From an uncultured Enhydrobacter sp. (GTDB lineage: Bacteria > Pseudomonadota > Gammaproteobacteria > Pseudomonadales > Moraxellaceae), in NCBI GenBank assembly GCA_946222995.1, contig CAMIOS010000008.1, forward strand, positions 19,868-83,867: a DNA stretch of 64,000 nt, written 5' to 3'. Shown one piece after another: positions 36,741 through 46,175 of this stretch. Each line of letters begins with the position of its first letter. Within the stretch, counting starts at the first letter, position 1. The notes under the pieces are model-generated. The model did no database searches. It was not told the DNA's origin and saw only the letters and a program-made list of their open reading frames with translations. The position numbers were made by a program, and so were the translations under genes.

Positions 36741-36848
36741 ACCACTCGTTATTAAGCATTTCGCTTAATTATAAGAATGGACAAAAAAAGCATGAAATCG
36801 TAAGTGACCTTAAGTGACATCGGTTACAAAAGTTAACCAAGTTTTCAA

Positions 36849-36957
36849 TTCAATAATTTGTACATCTATACCAATAATCTGTACATCTTAATTCAATAAT
36901 CCGTACATCTATTTTCAATAATTTGTACATCTAACTTCAACAAGTTGTACATTTACT
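36849..36957. repeat. Five iterons, probable Rep_3 replication origin
   Basis: Five direct repeats with the consensus TTCAATAAT-x-TGTACATCTA begin near 36,849, 36,871, 36,892, 36,914 and 36,936, so the period is 21-22 bases (two helical turns). They lie about 110 bases upstream of the rep start in an A/T-rich region, the usual place of a Rep_3 origin. The last copy is the most diverged (TTCAACAAGTTGTACATTTA). Confidence 0.9.
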
Positions 36958-37032
36958 AGGCTCTAAAGCAAGTATTCTCAATGCACAAAGCCTGCTGATA
37001 ACTCTTATAATATTTAATAACATTAATAGTGA

Positions 37033-38319
37033 TTATATGTTATCTGAATGAGTTTTTAGGAAACTCTCATTGTCAAAGATAAATTGAGAAATTTCCTTGA
37101 TTATATATTCTGCATTTAGGTAACGCTCGTAATTCAATCTTTTTTCAATCCATTCATCGACCAGGCTTTTGCTTACAGGATAAAAATTATGGCGTAACCT
37201 TTCAGAGAAAGTATTTTCTAAAGTCTTAATATTTATAACCTTATGGGTATTACGAGATTCTTCAGCCAAAGCTATGACTTTTGCGAAATAATCTAAATAG
37301 TTATCATTCTCCAATTCCCATTTCTCATATGTTCTTCTGTGCACAACGCTCAAATCATAAGATAAGTGACCATTATATGTGGTATAAAGCATATATTTAT
37401 CGGCATCGAAAAACATAGCCAGTCGTTCAAAATCTCTGACTGCTTCATTATTTTTAGTCTCATTCTGAAATACTCCTGCAATTTCGATAATCTTTCTTTC
37501 ATTTGATGAATATTTTCTTAAGAATTCAAGAATAACTTTCCAATGCTTGGATGATAAAAGTGAAAAGTAGGATTGAGCGTATTCTTTTAATAAAGCTAAA
37601 ACCAATTTTTCATGTTGAGCAATATTTTCAAAGTCTATTTTTGGAGAATTGCTTATGAATTCTCGATAGAAATTTATCCAATTAAAAAAAGTAGCTAGTT
37701 CTTCGGGTTCAGCGTTGTGAAGAGCCTTATTATATTCTCCCCAAAATAAAATCCGTCCATTCAATTCAGGACAGAGAAACTCAATGAATTTGTTATATGA
37801 GTGAATTGGCTCAATTTCTTTGGCTTCAGCTCGTTTTTCTTCAACCAATTTTCTCTTAGTATGATCTCTTCGCTCCAAGCTTTCTTTATGATGATATGAC
37901 CCGACAATGCCGTAAAAATGTTGCCAAAAATTTCTTTTACTATTAAGCACCAAATTTTCAATTGGTACAAGGCTTTCATAGCGATAAGCAAAAGGCTTAC
38001 CATACTTAGCACTTAATATGATTTTATCGAGACTATTAATTCGTTGATAAAGTTTTTCATCTTCAAAAAAGCCAAGTTGTAAAAACCAATTTTTAAATAG
38101 ATTGTTTACCTGAATACTATTTTTACTAAATTGGTCAATCGCTTCTTCCGTGATTGCTATATTTGGTAGAGCTATCATGTCTATAAGTGTATCAAGCGTA
38201 AAGTTGCCTTCTCGATACTGATAGAGTAGAAAGTCAGAATAAACCAGATTTTCATATAACGCTCTCATCTCTTCCATATCAGATAATGGGCCATGTGCTT
38301 CATGCAACACAAACTTCAT
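37033..38319 (-). CDS. Unknown 428-residue protein divergent from the giant helicase
   Basis: I do not recognise a family. The protein has no signal or membrane segment and is rich in aromatic, Lys, Glu and Asn residues, with a predicted mainly helical character. A strongly charged segment KRKLVEEKRAEAKEIEP lies near residues 155-172. It shares a 136-base divergent promoter region containing a perfect 33-bp dyad with the exonuclease-RecQ-UvrD gene, so the two may be co-regulated and act together. Codon and base use is A/T-rich like the rest of the accessory region. A partner or sensor of a defence helicase is a guess. Confidence 0.6.
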   Translation of the reverse strand: MKFVLHEAHGPLSDMEEMRALYENLVYSDFLLYQYREGNFTLDTLIDMIALPNIAITEEAIDQFSKNSIQVNNLFKNWFLQLGFFEDEKLYQRINSLDKIILSAKYGKPFAYRYESLVPIENLVLNSKRNFWQHFYGIVGSYHHKESLERRDHTKRKLVEEKRAEAKEIEPIHSYNKFIEFLCPELNGRILFWGEYNKALHNAEPEELATFFNWINFYREFISNSPKIDFENIAQHEKLVLALLKEYAQSYFSLLSSKHWKVILEFLRKYSSNERKIIEIAGVFQNETKNNEAVRDFERLAMFFDADKYMLYTTYNGHLSYDLSVVHRRTYEKWELENDNYLDYFAKVIALAEESRNTHKVINIKTLENTFSERLRHNFYPVSKSLVDEWIEKRLNYERYLNAEYIIKEISQFIFDNESFLKTHSDNI

Positions 38320-38397
38320 GATATTTCCTTATGACCAATAATTAAAAAGTTATCAATAACAATTCATTACAACCAATAATTATTAAAATATCTAGCA

Positions 38398-38430
38398 TTA
38401 TATCTGCTATGCTATAAATAGCAGATATAA
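38398..38430. promoter_or_regulatory. Perfect 33-bp dyad in the divergent promoter of the 428-residue gene and the helicase
   Basis: Arms TTATATCTGCTAT and ATAGCAGATATAA (13 bp each, perfect) flank the 7-base centre GCTATAA. It ends 25 bases before the helicase start and lies about 80 bases from the opposite start. Its position suggests an operator for a dimeric repressor. Its 13-7-13 layout equals that of the TGTCGA dyads although the arm sequence differs. Confidence 0.75.
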
Positions 38431-38455
38431 GTTTAATATTCAATACTTCAAATAA

Positions 38456-41400
38456 ATGAAGCCCATGACGACTGATTTAGAATTTATCGAACCTATTTCA
38501 CAACCCCCTAAAGAACCTAATCCCATTGCAGGGCTAGGTGAATACCTACAATCCAATCTGAGCGACTATTTTGAAAGCCTAACCGCAGTAGACGACATCC
38601 AAGCGATTTTAGACCAAGTTAAGTTAAAGCCAGATACTATCATGTGGCTTGACTTAGAAATTGACCCAGATACTCAAAAACTGCTTGACGGAGCAGTTAT
38701 CGCTAATGGTTTATATTGGCAATTTGATAAAACGTTGTTTAATAACAATGCAAGCCAGCTTTTTGAGATTTTTCAGACGGCTCACTATTTAGGCGGGCAT
38801 AATTTAATTGAGTTTGATTTGCCAAGATTAGTAGACTTTTTTAGCGGTATTGAGCAGTTGAATATTGCTGATGACACGTTGGCTGATTGGCAAGCCAAAA
38901 CATGGGATACGCTTATCCTTAGTTGCCTGTTGATTCCACATCAGCCGACCCATGCGTTAGCCAAACTCTATAAAGCCAATACCGCTTATAACAATCCTGT
39001 GCTCGACTGTATCGAAAGTCGGATAATATTTCAGCTGTGTCTAACAGCATGGGATAATTTATCCTTGGATAGCCAGTTTTTATACCATCAACTATTGCCC
39101 AATCTTGAGCAATTATCCAGTAAATCGTATTTTTATGTCGATAATGACTGTATCTTTGACTGGGATAAAATCACGAGCGAAATGCCCGAAGGCAATCAAT
39201 ATGAGCTTATTGCCTTGCTAAAGCAAGCTTATGATACACTCAAACAGCAAAAAATCACACCGAAAGAGAACACCAATCCTTGGCAATATCTGGGTTTAGC
39301 GTGTTTTGTTAACTGGCTTCGCTATTTTGCCAAACCGCAAGCTCGCCGTCCTGTATGGATTAGCAAACACCCTTTGTATAAAGTCAGCTTTCAGCAGGCC
39401 GAATCAATTTTTTGGCAAATTCATGAGCCTAATGAAGATTGGATTAACAGCCAATGCAAAGCGTTTTTTGGCTTTGATAAATTGCGTGATGGTCAAATGC
39501 AAATTGTCAAAGCTACCCTTGCCAATCAAGATATCCCACTGGGAATTTTACCAACAGGAGGCGGAAAGAGTTTAACTTTCCAATTACCTGCATTGATTTT
39601 TAGTAAGTATCAACGCCAACTTACGGTTGTTATTTCACCGCTTAAAGCCTTAATCGAAGATCAAGTCATTAATCTACATACCCAACTGCCCAACTATGAA
39701 AGTCGTATCGCTTACCTAACATCAGGACAAACCCCCGAAACGCAAAAAAGCATTATCACAGGGGTATGGCAAGGCGATATTGACATCCTGTATTTAAGCC
39801 CAGAACGCTTGCGAACTCATAGTATTCGTCAATTGCTTAAAAATCGCCCGCCTGCATTTTGGGTACTGGATGAAGCTCATACCTTAAGCCAATGGGGCAC
39901 CGATTTTCGCCCTGACTTTTTGCGCATTGCTGACCATATTATCGCTTGTTATAGCCCAGATCTCGCTCAAAAAGTAAAGTCAAGCATTGAAGCAATAGCG
40001 AAAAAGCCTAGTAAACATGACAGTCAATTTGATTTGCTGGCAGAAGATACGCCCAAAACCGTTGATGAGCCTGCTAGAGATTATGATTTCATTGCCCCAA
40101 AAGTCAGCCTAGTGACCGCTACTGCATCGAGCCGTGTCAAAGAAGATTTGGATAAAGAATTGGTCAATAAACTGATAGCTTTAACCGATAATAAGCCTTT
40201 GGTGCAGTATGGTACACCTGTTGAAAGCCTAAAAATTTGGCGAGAGAATATCACGCCACACTTTGAACAAGTGCCAAAAGAAAACCGCATGACGAGAATT
40301 TATCAAATCTTGCGTGAACGTCATGCCTGGTATGAACAAAACCATCCTGAACATCCAGAGCAAGGTATTGCCCTTGTATACCTGAGAAACCGCAAAGCCT
40401 GCGAAGAGTACGCCAAACACTTTGCCGAACAAAATCTCAAAGCAGTTGCTTATCATGGCAAACTTGATGAATCGCAGAAAAAGCAAATCTTACAACAGTT
40501 TAAAAATAATGAATTGGACGTGGTTGTTTGTACCAATGCTTTTGGTATGGGTATTGATAAAGCAGGGATTCATACCGTCATCCATAGTGGTGTGCCAAAC
40601 AATCTTGAATCCTATGTGCAAGAAATCGGGCGTGGGGCAAGAAAATCCCATGAACACGCCCACGCTTTTATGCTGTGGGACAATAGCGACATCGAAAATC
40701 AATTCCAACAAGAACGTAATTCTCGTATCCCCAATACCGACACCTTAAAAAACTGTTGGGAACAAATCAGACCAATTCTGAGCAGACAGCCTAGTGACCA
40801 ATGGTTTGCAGGCAATTTACTGTTGCCGATTTTGGGCATTGACGATGATGCGGAGCAGCTTAATACCCAAATTCGTGTAGCTCTATTGGCTTTAGAGCGC
40901 TATGGCTTGTTGATTGAAAAAGAACAACAACCTGCTTTCATTACGATTAAACTATTGCAAAGTCCCACAGAGGAGCATAATGGTAAACTGCTTAAACTGT
41001 ACAATCAATTACAGCAAATTAACGATAACCTACCGACCCAAACCAGTATTTATAAAATCACTGAAAAACAGCCCACTCGTTATCATCTGCCCGAGCTTGC
41101 GGTAGCGTTAGGCTATTCGGTCAAGCAGTTACTTAACCTACTTCGTCAATTGGTCAAACTGGGATTTGCTCAATGGGAAATCGTGGTCAATATTCGCTTA
41201 AACTATACGGTCAGACATCTAAAAAGTGAGTTTAATAAAAAAAAGCGTATGCTTGATGCCTTAAAAGCTTTTATTGCTAGCAATTTTTTTCAAACACATT
41301 ATCAAGAGATGGATAGTGTGGATGGGTTTGAGCGTTTTGATAGCAGAGCCCTAGATAATTGGCTTGTGTCTCATCAGTATCAGTTCCGCACGGCTAAAGA

Positions 41401-43942
41401 AATTTTCCCAATGTTGCGAGCGCTAAATATCATTGCTACACGCCATCATTCACGCCAGTATTTTACTGTCAGCTCGACCGCCGAAACCAAAGAGCAACTA
41501 GGGATTGAGCAACTTAGTGATAACTGGCACAATTGGCTAACTCTTGCTGAACAGCAACTGAATCAGCTTGCCCCATTGCTGGATGAGTATATTTTTGCCA
41601 AACTTGATGGGAAGGGGAAAGAAGTCGGCGAAAATTTCTCGTTGGACGATATTGCCGAGCAGTTTAACCTTTCACCAATAATTATTTTGCACCAACTTGA
41701 ACAACTTCAAAAACTGGGCATTATTGAGCTATCACGGCTTGACGATGATGCCAATGCGATTTTCTTTATTGGTGCGAATAAAACCAAAAAGCCATATAAC
41801 GCCGTCGCTTATCGCTACTTACAACAACATTATGAAGACCGTTGTATGCGGATTCATGTGTTAAATCATTGGCTGGGTAGCGACATAGACACTAAACGCT
41901 CACTGATGGAAGACTACTTTAGAAAGCCATTAACCGACGTGATTGAGCAATATATCCCCAAAGAAACCGATGTCACTCGCCCTTACCTCAAAGATTATAA
42001 AAAACTGATTTTACCCAACCATTTAAGTGATATACAAAAACAAATCATTGAAGATAAAAGCCGTGCATCGATGATTTTGGCAGGACCTGGTTCAGGAAAA
42101 ACCACAGTGGTTGTACATCGGGTTGCCCATTTGTTGATGATTGAAGAGATTAAGCCTGAGAAAATTCTGATTTTGGCTTATAACCGTTTAGCAGTGTGTG
42201 AATTACGAGACCGCCTAAAAGCTCTAGTAGGAAATAATGCTAATGGCGTGACGATTTTGACTTTCCATGCTTTGGCTAGACAAATCACAGGACTGTCAGA
42301 AAAAGATGCCACCAATGAACAATTGGATGAAATTTGTTCTCGGATTGCTCATCTAAATGAAGAAAAAAATGACGATAAACGCCGGAACAATACCCGCTAC
42401 CAATGGCTGATTGAGCAAGCGATTGCCCAGCTTAAAGAATCCCCCCAGTATTTTCAGTACATCATGGTCGATGAATTCCAAGATATTGATGAGTATCAAT
42501 ACGAGTTGATTGGGTTATTAGCTGACTTGCAAGAAGCGGAAACCGAAGAAGATACCACTGACAATCAATCGTCAGGCAACTATGAACAACGTGGTTATCT
42601 AATGGTTGTGGGTGATGATGACCAGAATTTATATGCTTTTCGTGGGGCAAGTATCAAGTTTATTCAGCAGTTTGAACAAAACTATCATATTGACGTTTCA
42701 CAGAAATATTATCTGCTCAATAATTATCGCAGTGCCGATAATATCGTCAATCTTGCCAATAACTTTATCAGCCAGTCACTACCCAATGAAGAACGGTTAA
42801 AAGATGCTGATAATAGCATCAAGCCTACTCATATTCACCCAGATTCGCCGATTCGCTATGGCACATTTCATCAGCCAAAAGGTATTGATATGGCGAGTTG
42901 GGTTGCTCAAGATATTCAAGCCAAACTGGCTGAATTCGAAAGTTTAGAGCATAAACCTAGCATCGCCATTTTAGCCCCACAATGGCGAGACTTTGATGCA
43001 ATACAGCATTATCTAGAAATTTTAGGCATTAACAGCCAACGCTATAATGAAAGCGAGCAGTTAATTCCATTAAATAGCTTTATCGGACAGGCTTTGTACC
43101 AGTTTTTGGATAATGAACGCCTGACGATAATTGATGGACAAGTGACCACGTTTTTAGAAAATTGGCGACAACAACAACATTTAACCGCTTTAGATAAGGC
43201 GTGGCAAGCTATCTTAGGTAATGTCGAAGACTTAGCTGATGTTACCTATGAACAAGTATTACAACGGCTTGAAATAACCCAATATGATAGTGAAAAAGCG
43301 GTTTACTTGCTCAGTTACCATAGTGCTAAGGGCATGGAATTTGACCATATTTATGTCATTGACCAAATAGGTAGCTACAAGCAAAATCACGAAAATAGTC
43401 AAGATACGGTTAGACCTTTATATGTGGCTCTGACACGAGCTAAGCAATCACTCACTGTTTTGCAACATCAACAAAATAATCATCAAATATTAGCTGATTT
43501 GTTAGCTAAACAAGGTAATAAACTTGAAATACCAAAGGTGAGTAAACCAGACCATTTATGTTTTCACCGATTCTTACAACTGGAAGAAATTGTATTGACA
43601 CCAAAAGCCTTGGTAATTGAAGAAGGGCGAGATTTTGTCACTCAGGTTTTTGTTAAAGATGGCTGGGGCAAATCAAATGATGTATTTAGTCGATTTATTA
43701 TCAAAGACTGGAATAAGCATAAAATGACATCGGGTTTCTATTCACCAGGTAATCAGCTTATTTGCCAGTTTTCAAGCAATTTAACCACTAAGTTAGGCAA
43801 TATGAATATTGAACTAGTAGGTTTTACTACCACTCGCTTCTATCAACGAGATATGAGTTGGTATGAAAAGCATCAGTATCATGGTATAGAAACTTCCCAT
43901 TATCTGATAGTACCGTTTGTAATTTTTAGATATCATATTTAA
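38456..43942 (+). CDS. Giant fusion: DEDD exonuclease-like + RecQ helicase + UvrD/Rep helicase
   Basis: 1828 residues in one uninterrupted frame. Residues about 60-130: 3'-5' exonuclease-like motifs WLDLEID (Asp, Glu) and GGHNLIEFDLPRL. Residues 345-760: RecQ core with PTGGGKSLTFQLPAL near 366, WVLDEAHTLSQWGTDFRPDF near 469 (20 residues), AYHGKLDE, TNAFGMGIDK and QEIGRGARKS near 725. Residues 800-1180: unrecognised, probably winged-helix region. Residues 1205-1665: superfamily 1 helicase with AGPGSGKTTVVVHRVAHLL, MVDEFQDIDEYQYEL near 1336, VGDDDQNLYAFRGAS near 1385, SAKGMEFDHIYVID and ALTRAKQSL near 1660. Both ATPase sites look intact. A protein uniting two 3'-5' helicases and a nuclease suggests processing of foreign or damaged DNA; defence is inferred from context only. 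Confidence 0.88.
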   Translation: MKPMTTDLEFIEPISQPPKEPNPIAGLGEYLQSNLSDYFESLTAVDDIQAILDQVKLKPDTIMWLDLEIDPDTQKLLDGAVIANGLYWQFDKTLFNNNASQLFEIFQTAHYLGGHNLIEFDLPRLVDFFSGIEQLNIADDTLADWQAKTWDTLILSCLLIPHQPTHALAKLYKANTAYNNPVLDCIESRIIFQLCLTAWDNLSLDSQFLYHQLLPNLEQLSSKSYFYVDNDCIFDWDKITSEMPEGNQYELIALLKQAYDTLKQQKITPKENTNPWQYLGLACFVNWLRYFAKPQARRPVWISKHPLYKVSFQQAESIFWQIHEPNEDWINSQCKAFFGFDKLRDGQMQIVKATLANQDIPLGILPTGGGKSLTFQLPALIFSKYQRQLTVVISPLKALIEDQVINLHTQLPNYESRIAYLTSGQTPETQKSIITGVWQGDIDILYLSPERLRTHSIRQLLKNRPPAFWVLDEAHTLSQWGTDFRPDFLRIADHIIACYSPDLAQKVKSSIEAIAKKPSKHDSQFDLLAEDTPKTVDEPARDYDFIAPKVSLVTATASSRVKEDLDKELVNKLIALTDNKPLVQYGTPVESLKIWRENITPHFEQVPKENRMTRIYQILRERHAWYEQNHPEHPEQGIALVYLRNRKACEEYAKHFAEQNLKAVAYHGKLDESQKKQILQQFKNNELDVVVCTNAFGMGIDKAGIHTVIHSGVPNNLESYVQEIGRGARKSHEHAHAFMLWDNSDIENQFQQERNSRIPNTDTLKNCWEQIRPILSRQPSDQWFAGNLLLPILGIDDDAEQLNTQIRVALLALERYGLLIEKEQQPAFITIKLLQSPTEEHNGKLLKLYNQLQQINDNLPTQTSIYKITEKQPTRYHLPELAVALGYSVKQLLNLLRQLVKLGFAQWEIVVNIRLNYTVRHLKSEFNKKKRMLDALKAFIASNFFQTHYQEMDSVDGFERFDSRALDNWLVSHQYQFRTAKEIFPMLRALNIIATRHHSRQYFTVSSTAETKEQLGIEQLSDNWHNWLTLAEQQLNQLAPLLDEYIFAKLDGKGKEVGENFSLDDIAEQFNLSPIIILHQLEQLQKLGIIELSRLDDDANAIFFIGANKTKKPYNAVAYRYLQQHYEDRCMRIHVLNHWLGSDIDTKRSLMEDYFRKPLTDVIEQYIPKETDVTRPYLKDYKKLILPNHLSDIQKQIIEDKSRASMILAGPGSGKTTVVVHRVAHLLMIEEIKPEKILILAYNRLAVCELRDRLKALVGNNANGVTILTFHALARQITGLSEKDATNEQLDEICSRIAHLNEEKNDDKRRNNTRYQWLIEQAIAQLKESPQYFQYIMVDEFQDIDEYQYELIGLLADLQEAETEEDTTDNQSSGNYEQRGYLMVVGDDDQNLYAFRGASIKFIQQFEQNYHIDVSQKYYLLNNYRSADNIVNLANNFISQSLPNEERLKDADNSIKPTHIHPDSPIRYGTFHQPKGIDMASWVAQDIQAKLAEFESLEHKPSIAILAPQWRDFDAIQHYLEILGINSQRYNESEQLIPLNSFIGQALYQFLDNERLTIIDGQVTTFLENWRQQQHLTALDKAWQAILGNVEDLADVTYEQVLQRLEITQYDSEKAVYLLSYHSAKGMEFDHIYVIDQIGSYKQNHENSQDTVRPLYVALTRAKQSLTVLQHQQNNHQILADLLAKQGNKLEIPKVSKPDHLCFHRFLQLEEIVLTPKALVIEEGRDFVTQVFVKDGWGKSNDVFSRFIIKDWNKHKMTSGFYSPGNQLICQFSSNLTTKLGNMNIELVGFTTTRFYQRDMSWYEKHQYHGIETSHYLIVPFVIFRYHI

Positions 43943-44002
43943 TATAATTTTTTAACAAGATATATTTAGGAATATTTTTTGGTTAAAAATCACGATATAT
44001 TA

Positions 44003-44040
44003 TTGACAACTATGAATTACATGATAATATATTTATCATG
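44003..44040 (+). promoter_or_regulatory. Sigma-70 promoter and overlapping dyad for a probably leaderless gene
   Basis: TTGACA at 44,003-44,008 and TAATAT at 44,025-44,030 are 16 bases apart. The predicted transcription start (about 44,037) coincides with the ATG at 44,038-44,040. The palindrome ATGATAA-TATAT-TTATCAT at 44,021-44,039 overlaps the -10 element and the start codon and is a likely autoregulatory operator. Confidence 0.65.
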
Positions 44041-45069
44041 ATAGACTTTAATTACGAAAATCTTACACTTGCTAGACAATATCATGGACTTAGTCAAAAA
44101 GATTTGGCGAGTCTAGTAGATATTGCTCAATCTTCTCTATCGAAAATTGAGAAAGGGCAGCTTATTCCATCTGATGAGACAATGAGTAAGCTAGTGAGTC
44201 ATTTAGGATTTACTACTAAGTTTTATGAATCAAAAAATGCTAATGTTTCAGCTCTAAGTTTTCATGGCTATAGGAAGCAAGCTAGTGTACCTATAAGTAA
44301 GGTAAATAAGATTTTATCTGAAATAATAATAAAGACTAGTCATCAAAATTTTATAAAAAATTATTTTCCTAATAAATCGATTGATTTTAGTTACTATGAA
44401 TCTCTTTCTTCATCGGAATTAGCTAAAACTATACGAACTGAATGGCAAGTTGATAATCGACCCATCGATGATTTAACTTTACATATAGAAAATATGGGTA
44501 TTGATATTTTTCTGTGTGACTTTGAGGAGGCACAAGTTGATGGTGTAACCTCAAAGTCTATCGAAGGATATAAAGGTATTTTTATTAATAAAAATCAACC
44601 TGGTGATAGGTATAGATTTAGTTTAGCCCACGAGCTATGTCATTATTTGAAGCATTCTAGTGAGCCAATTTGTACTAAAGAAATGGAAGACGAGGCTAAT
44701 GATTTTGCAGCTGAGTTATTGATGCCTACCGAAGCATTGAAAGATAAATTAAAGACTACCCGATTAAATGATTATGCTGCTCTTAAAAAAGAATGGAAAG
44801 TATCAATGGCAGCGTTAATTTTTAGAGCTAAGACTTTAGGTACGATAACACCTAATCAATCTACTAATCTTTGGAAACAAATGGCGATGCACGGTTTTAG
44901 GAGAGTAGAACCTTTTCCTATTGAAATCGAAGAACCAAAGAGAATTTATGAAGCATTCAGTAGTTTAGCATATGATGACTTATTACTTGAATTGAATTTA
45001 ACATCAGAAATGTTCCAGATGTTATATAAAGATTTCTATAGCACAGGAGTGAAAACTTTGAGTGGATAG
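44038..45069 (+). CDS. HTH Xre - ImmA/IrrE metallopeptidase fusion regulator
   Basis: 343 residues. An Xre helix-turn-helix occupies residues 8-60 (ARQYHGLSQKDLASLVDIAQ, 20 residues, then SSLSKIEKGQ). The C-terminal half is an ImmA/IrrE zinc-peptidase domain with RFSLAHELCHYLKH near 196-209 and a downstream Glu in MEDEANDFAAELLMP. Members of this family sense stress or toxins and cleave or regulate repressors; some are antitoxin-like partners. The HTH begins at residue 8, so translation must start at 44,038, where the promoter leaves no leader. The next gene, an unknown 303-residue protein, begins 190 bases downstream after a hairpin. Confidence 0.85.
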   Translation: MIDFNYENLTLARQYHGLSQKDLASLVDIAQSSLSKIEKGQLIPSDETMSKLVSHLGFTTKFYESKNANVSALSFHGYRKQASVPISKVNKILSEIIIKTSHQNFIKNYFPNKSIDFSYYESLSSSELAKTIRTEWQVDNRPIDDLTLHIENMGIDIFLCDFEEAQVDGVTSKSIEGYKGIFINKNQPGDRYRFSLAHELCHYLKHSSEPICTKEMEDEANDFAAELLMPTEALKDKLKTTRLNDYAALKKEWKVSMAALIFRAKTLGTITPNQSTNLWKQMAMHGFRRVEPFPIEIEEPKRIYEAFSSLAYDDLLLELNLTSEMFQMLYKDFYSTGVKTLSG

Positions 45070-45077
45070 AAATTAAA

Positions 45078-45108
45078 AAGGGATAACTATTTGCAGTAGT
45101 TATCCCTT
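45078..45108 (+). terminator. Hairpin after the ImmA/IrrE gene
   Basis: Perfect 12-bp stem AAGGGATAACTA / TAGTTATCCCTT with a 7-base loop, 8 bases after the stop. The following T-run is weak, so it may be a partial terminator. Confidence 0.65.
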
Positions 45109-45259
45109 GAATACACGTACAAGCCAATTATTAGCTAGTAAGTATAATCTTTTGCAAGGTTTCTATATTAGCTAATACTAGAAAATTATGCAATTAATTT
45201 TGTGTAATTTTGGGCTGTACCTTTTTAAACTTTAAACGTAAATTAAAAAGGATAGTTAT

Positions 45260-46171
45260 ATGAAACTATTTTCGCATGAGATGGGATTGAGCCGACCTCA
45301 AAATGGCTTTGAGTTTTTTGACCTAGATATTACAAATGATACTCGGTTATTTATTGACCCTTATTATTTTGTTCATCTTAAGAATAATCGTTTTATTAAT
45401 GAGATTAAGAAAACGGTTGCTACTTTTATAACAGAATTACTTGTTGTTGTGAAAAGTGGTAACAGAGTAGCAGCTAATGAATTATGTGCTCATTTCGGTG
45501 AAACCAAAGGCACAGGTTTAGGTTATTCTTGCGATAAAATTAATGGTAATGGAACTGGTAAGACACTTTCTAGTGTCATAGTTGACTCTTTGTTTGCCTC
45601 AAATGTGATTGCACTTCAAAATGTTTCTAATATTGAAGATTTTATGATTGTATGCGAAGGGGTGGCTAAAGATAGAGTATCTGATATAGTTTTGAGTATT
45701 GGTAGAAAAGGATTTATTGAATTTACTCAAGACCAATGTAAAAAACTAAGCATTCCCATGAAAAAGACGGATGAGCAATTGAGTTACTATTGCTCTAAGA
45801 GCAAATGTTGGAAGTCTGACTACTTTGACTTACCGCATATAGTTGACCCATTAACTTTGACTGAACAATATATTATCTTAGTTCCAGAAAAATTATTAAC
45901 TGAAAAAGTCACTTATAATTTTAAATACTTTTTGACCAATGTTGTCATTCCTGCCTATAAAGAAGATGCTATTAAACGTAATCTAAGTATTGTTAAAACA
46001 AGAAAAAACGGAAAAAGATACGTTACTAATGATGACCTATTTAAATTTCCTGAATATAAATTTCTTCATAAAGATGATGCAGTAAACTTTATTGCAAATA
46101 ATCCTGAAAGTCTTGAGTATTTTAGACGTTCAGTTGCACCATTTATTTTCAATAGGCTACAAGTAGCATAG
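45260..46171 (+). CDS. Unknown 303-residue protein beside the ImmA/IrrE regulator
   Basis: No family recognised. It is a soluble protein without signal peptide; a conserved-looking opening is KLFSHEMGLSRPQNGFEFFD (20 residues). A Gly-rich stretch DKINGNGTGKTLSSVIVDSL near residue 93-112 (20 residues) contains GNGTGKT, superficially like a P-loop but without a typical Walker B. Further on come SYYCSKSKCW and a C-terminal basic segment KTRKNGKRYV. A good ribosome site (AAAAAGGA) precedes the ATG. It could be the effector controlled by the ImmA/IrrE-HTH protein; that is inference from adjacency. Confidence 0.55.
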   Translation: MKLFSHEMGLSRPQNGFEFFDLDITNDTRLFIDPYYFVHLKNNRFINEIKKTVATFITELLVVVKSGNRVAANELCAHFGETKGTGLGYSCDKINGNGTGKTLSSVIVDSLFASNVIALQNVSNIEDFMIVCEGVAKDRVSDIVLSIGRKGFIEFTQDQCKKLSIPMKKTDEQLSYYCSKSKCWKSDYFDLPHIVDPLTLTEQYIILVPEKLLTEKVTYNFKYFLTNVVIPAYKEDAIKRNLSIVKTRKNGKRYVTNDDLFKFPEYKFLHKDDAVNFIANNPESLEYFRRSVAPFIFNRLQVA

Positions 46172-46175
46172 CTAA

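Noticed and set aside
45530..45570. Walker A ATP-binding site (GNGTGKT) in the 303-residue unknown protein
   Set aside because: No Walker B or other ATPase motif is visible and the surrounding sequence does not look like a P-loop strand-helix.
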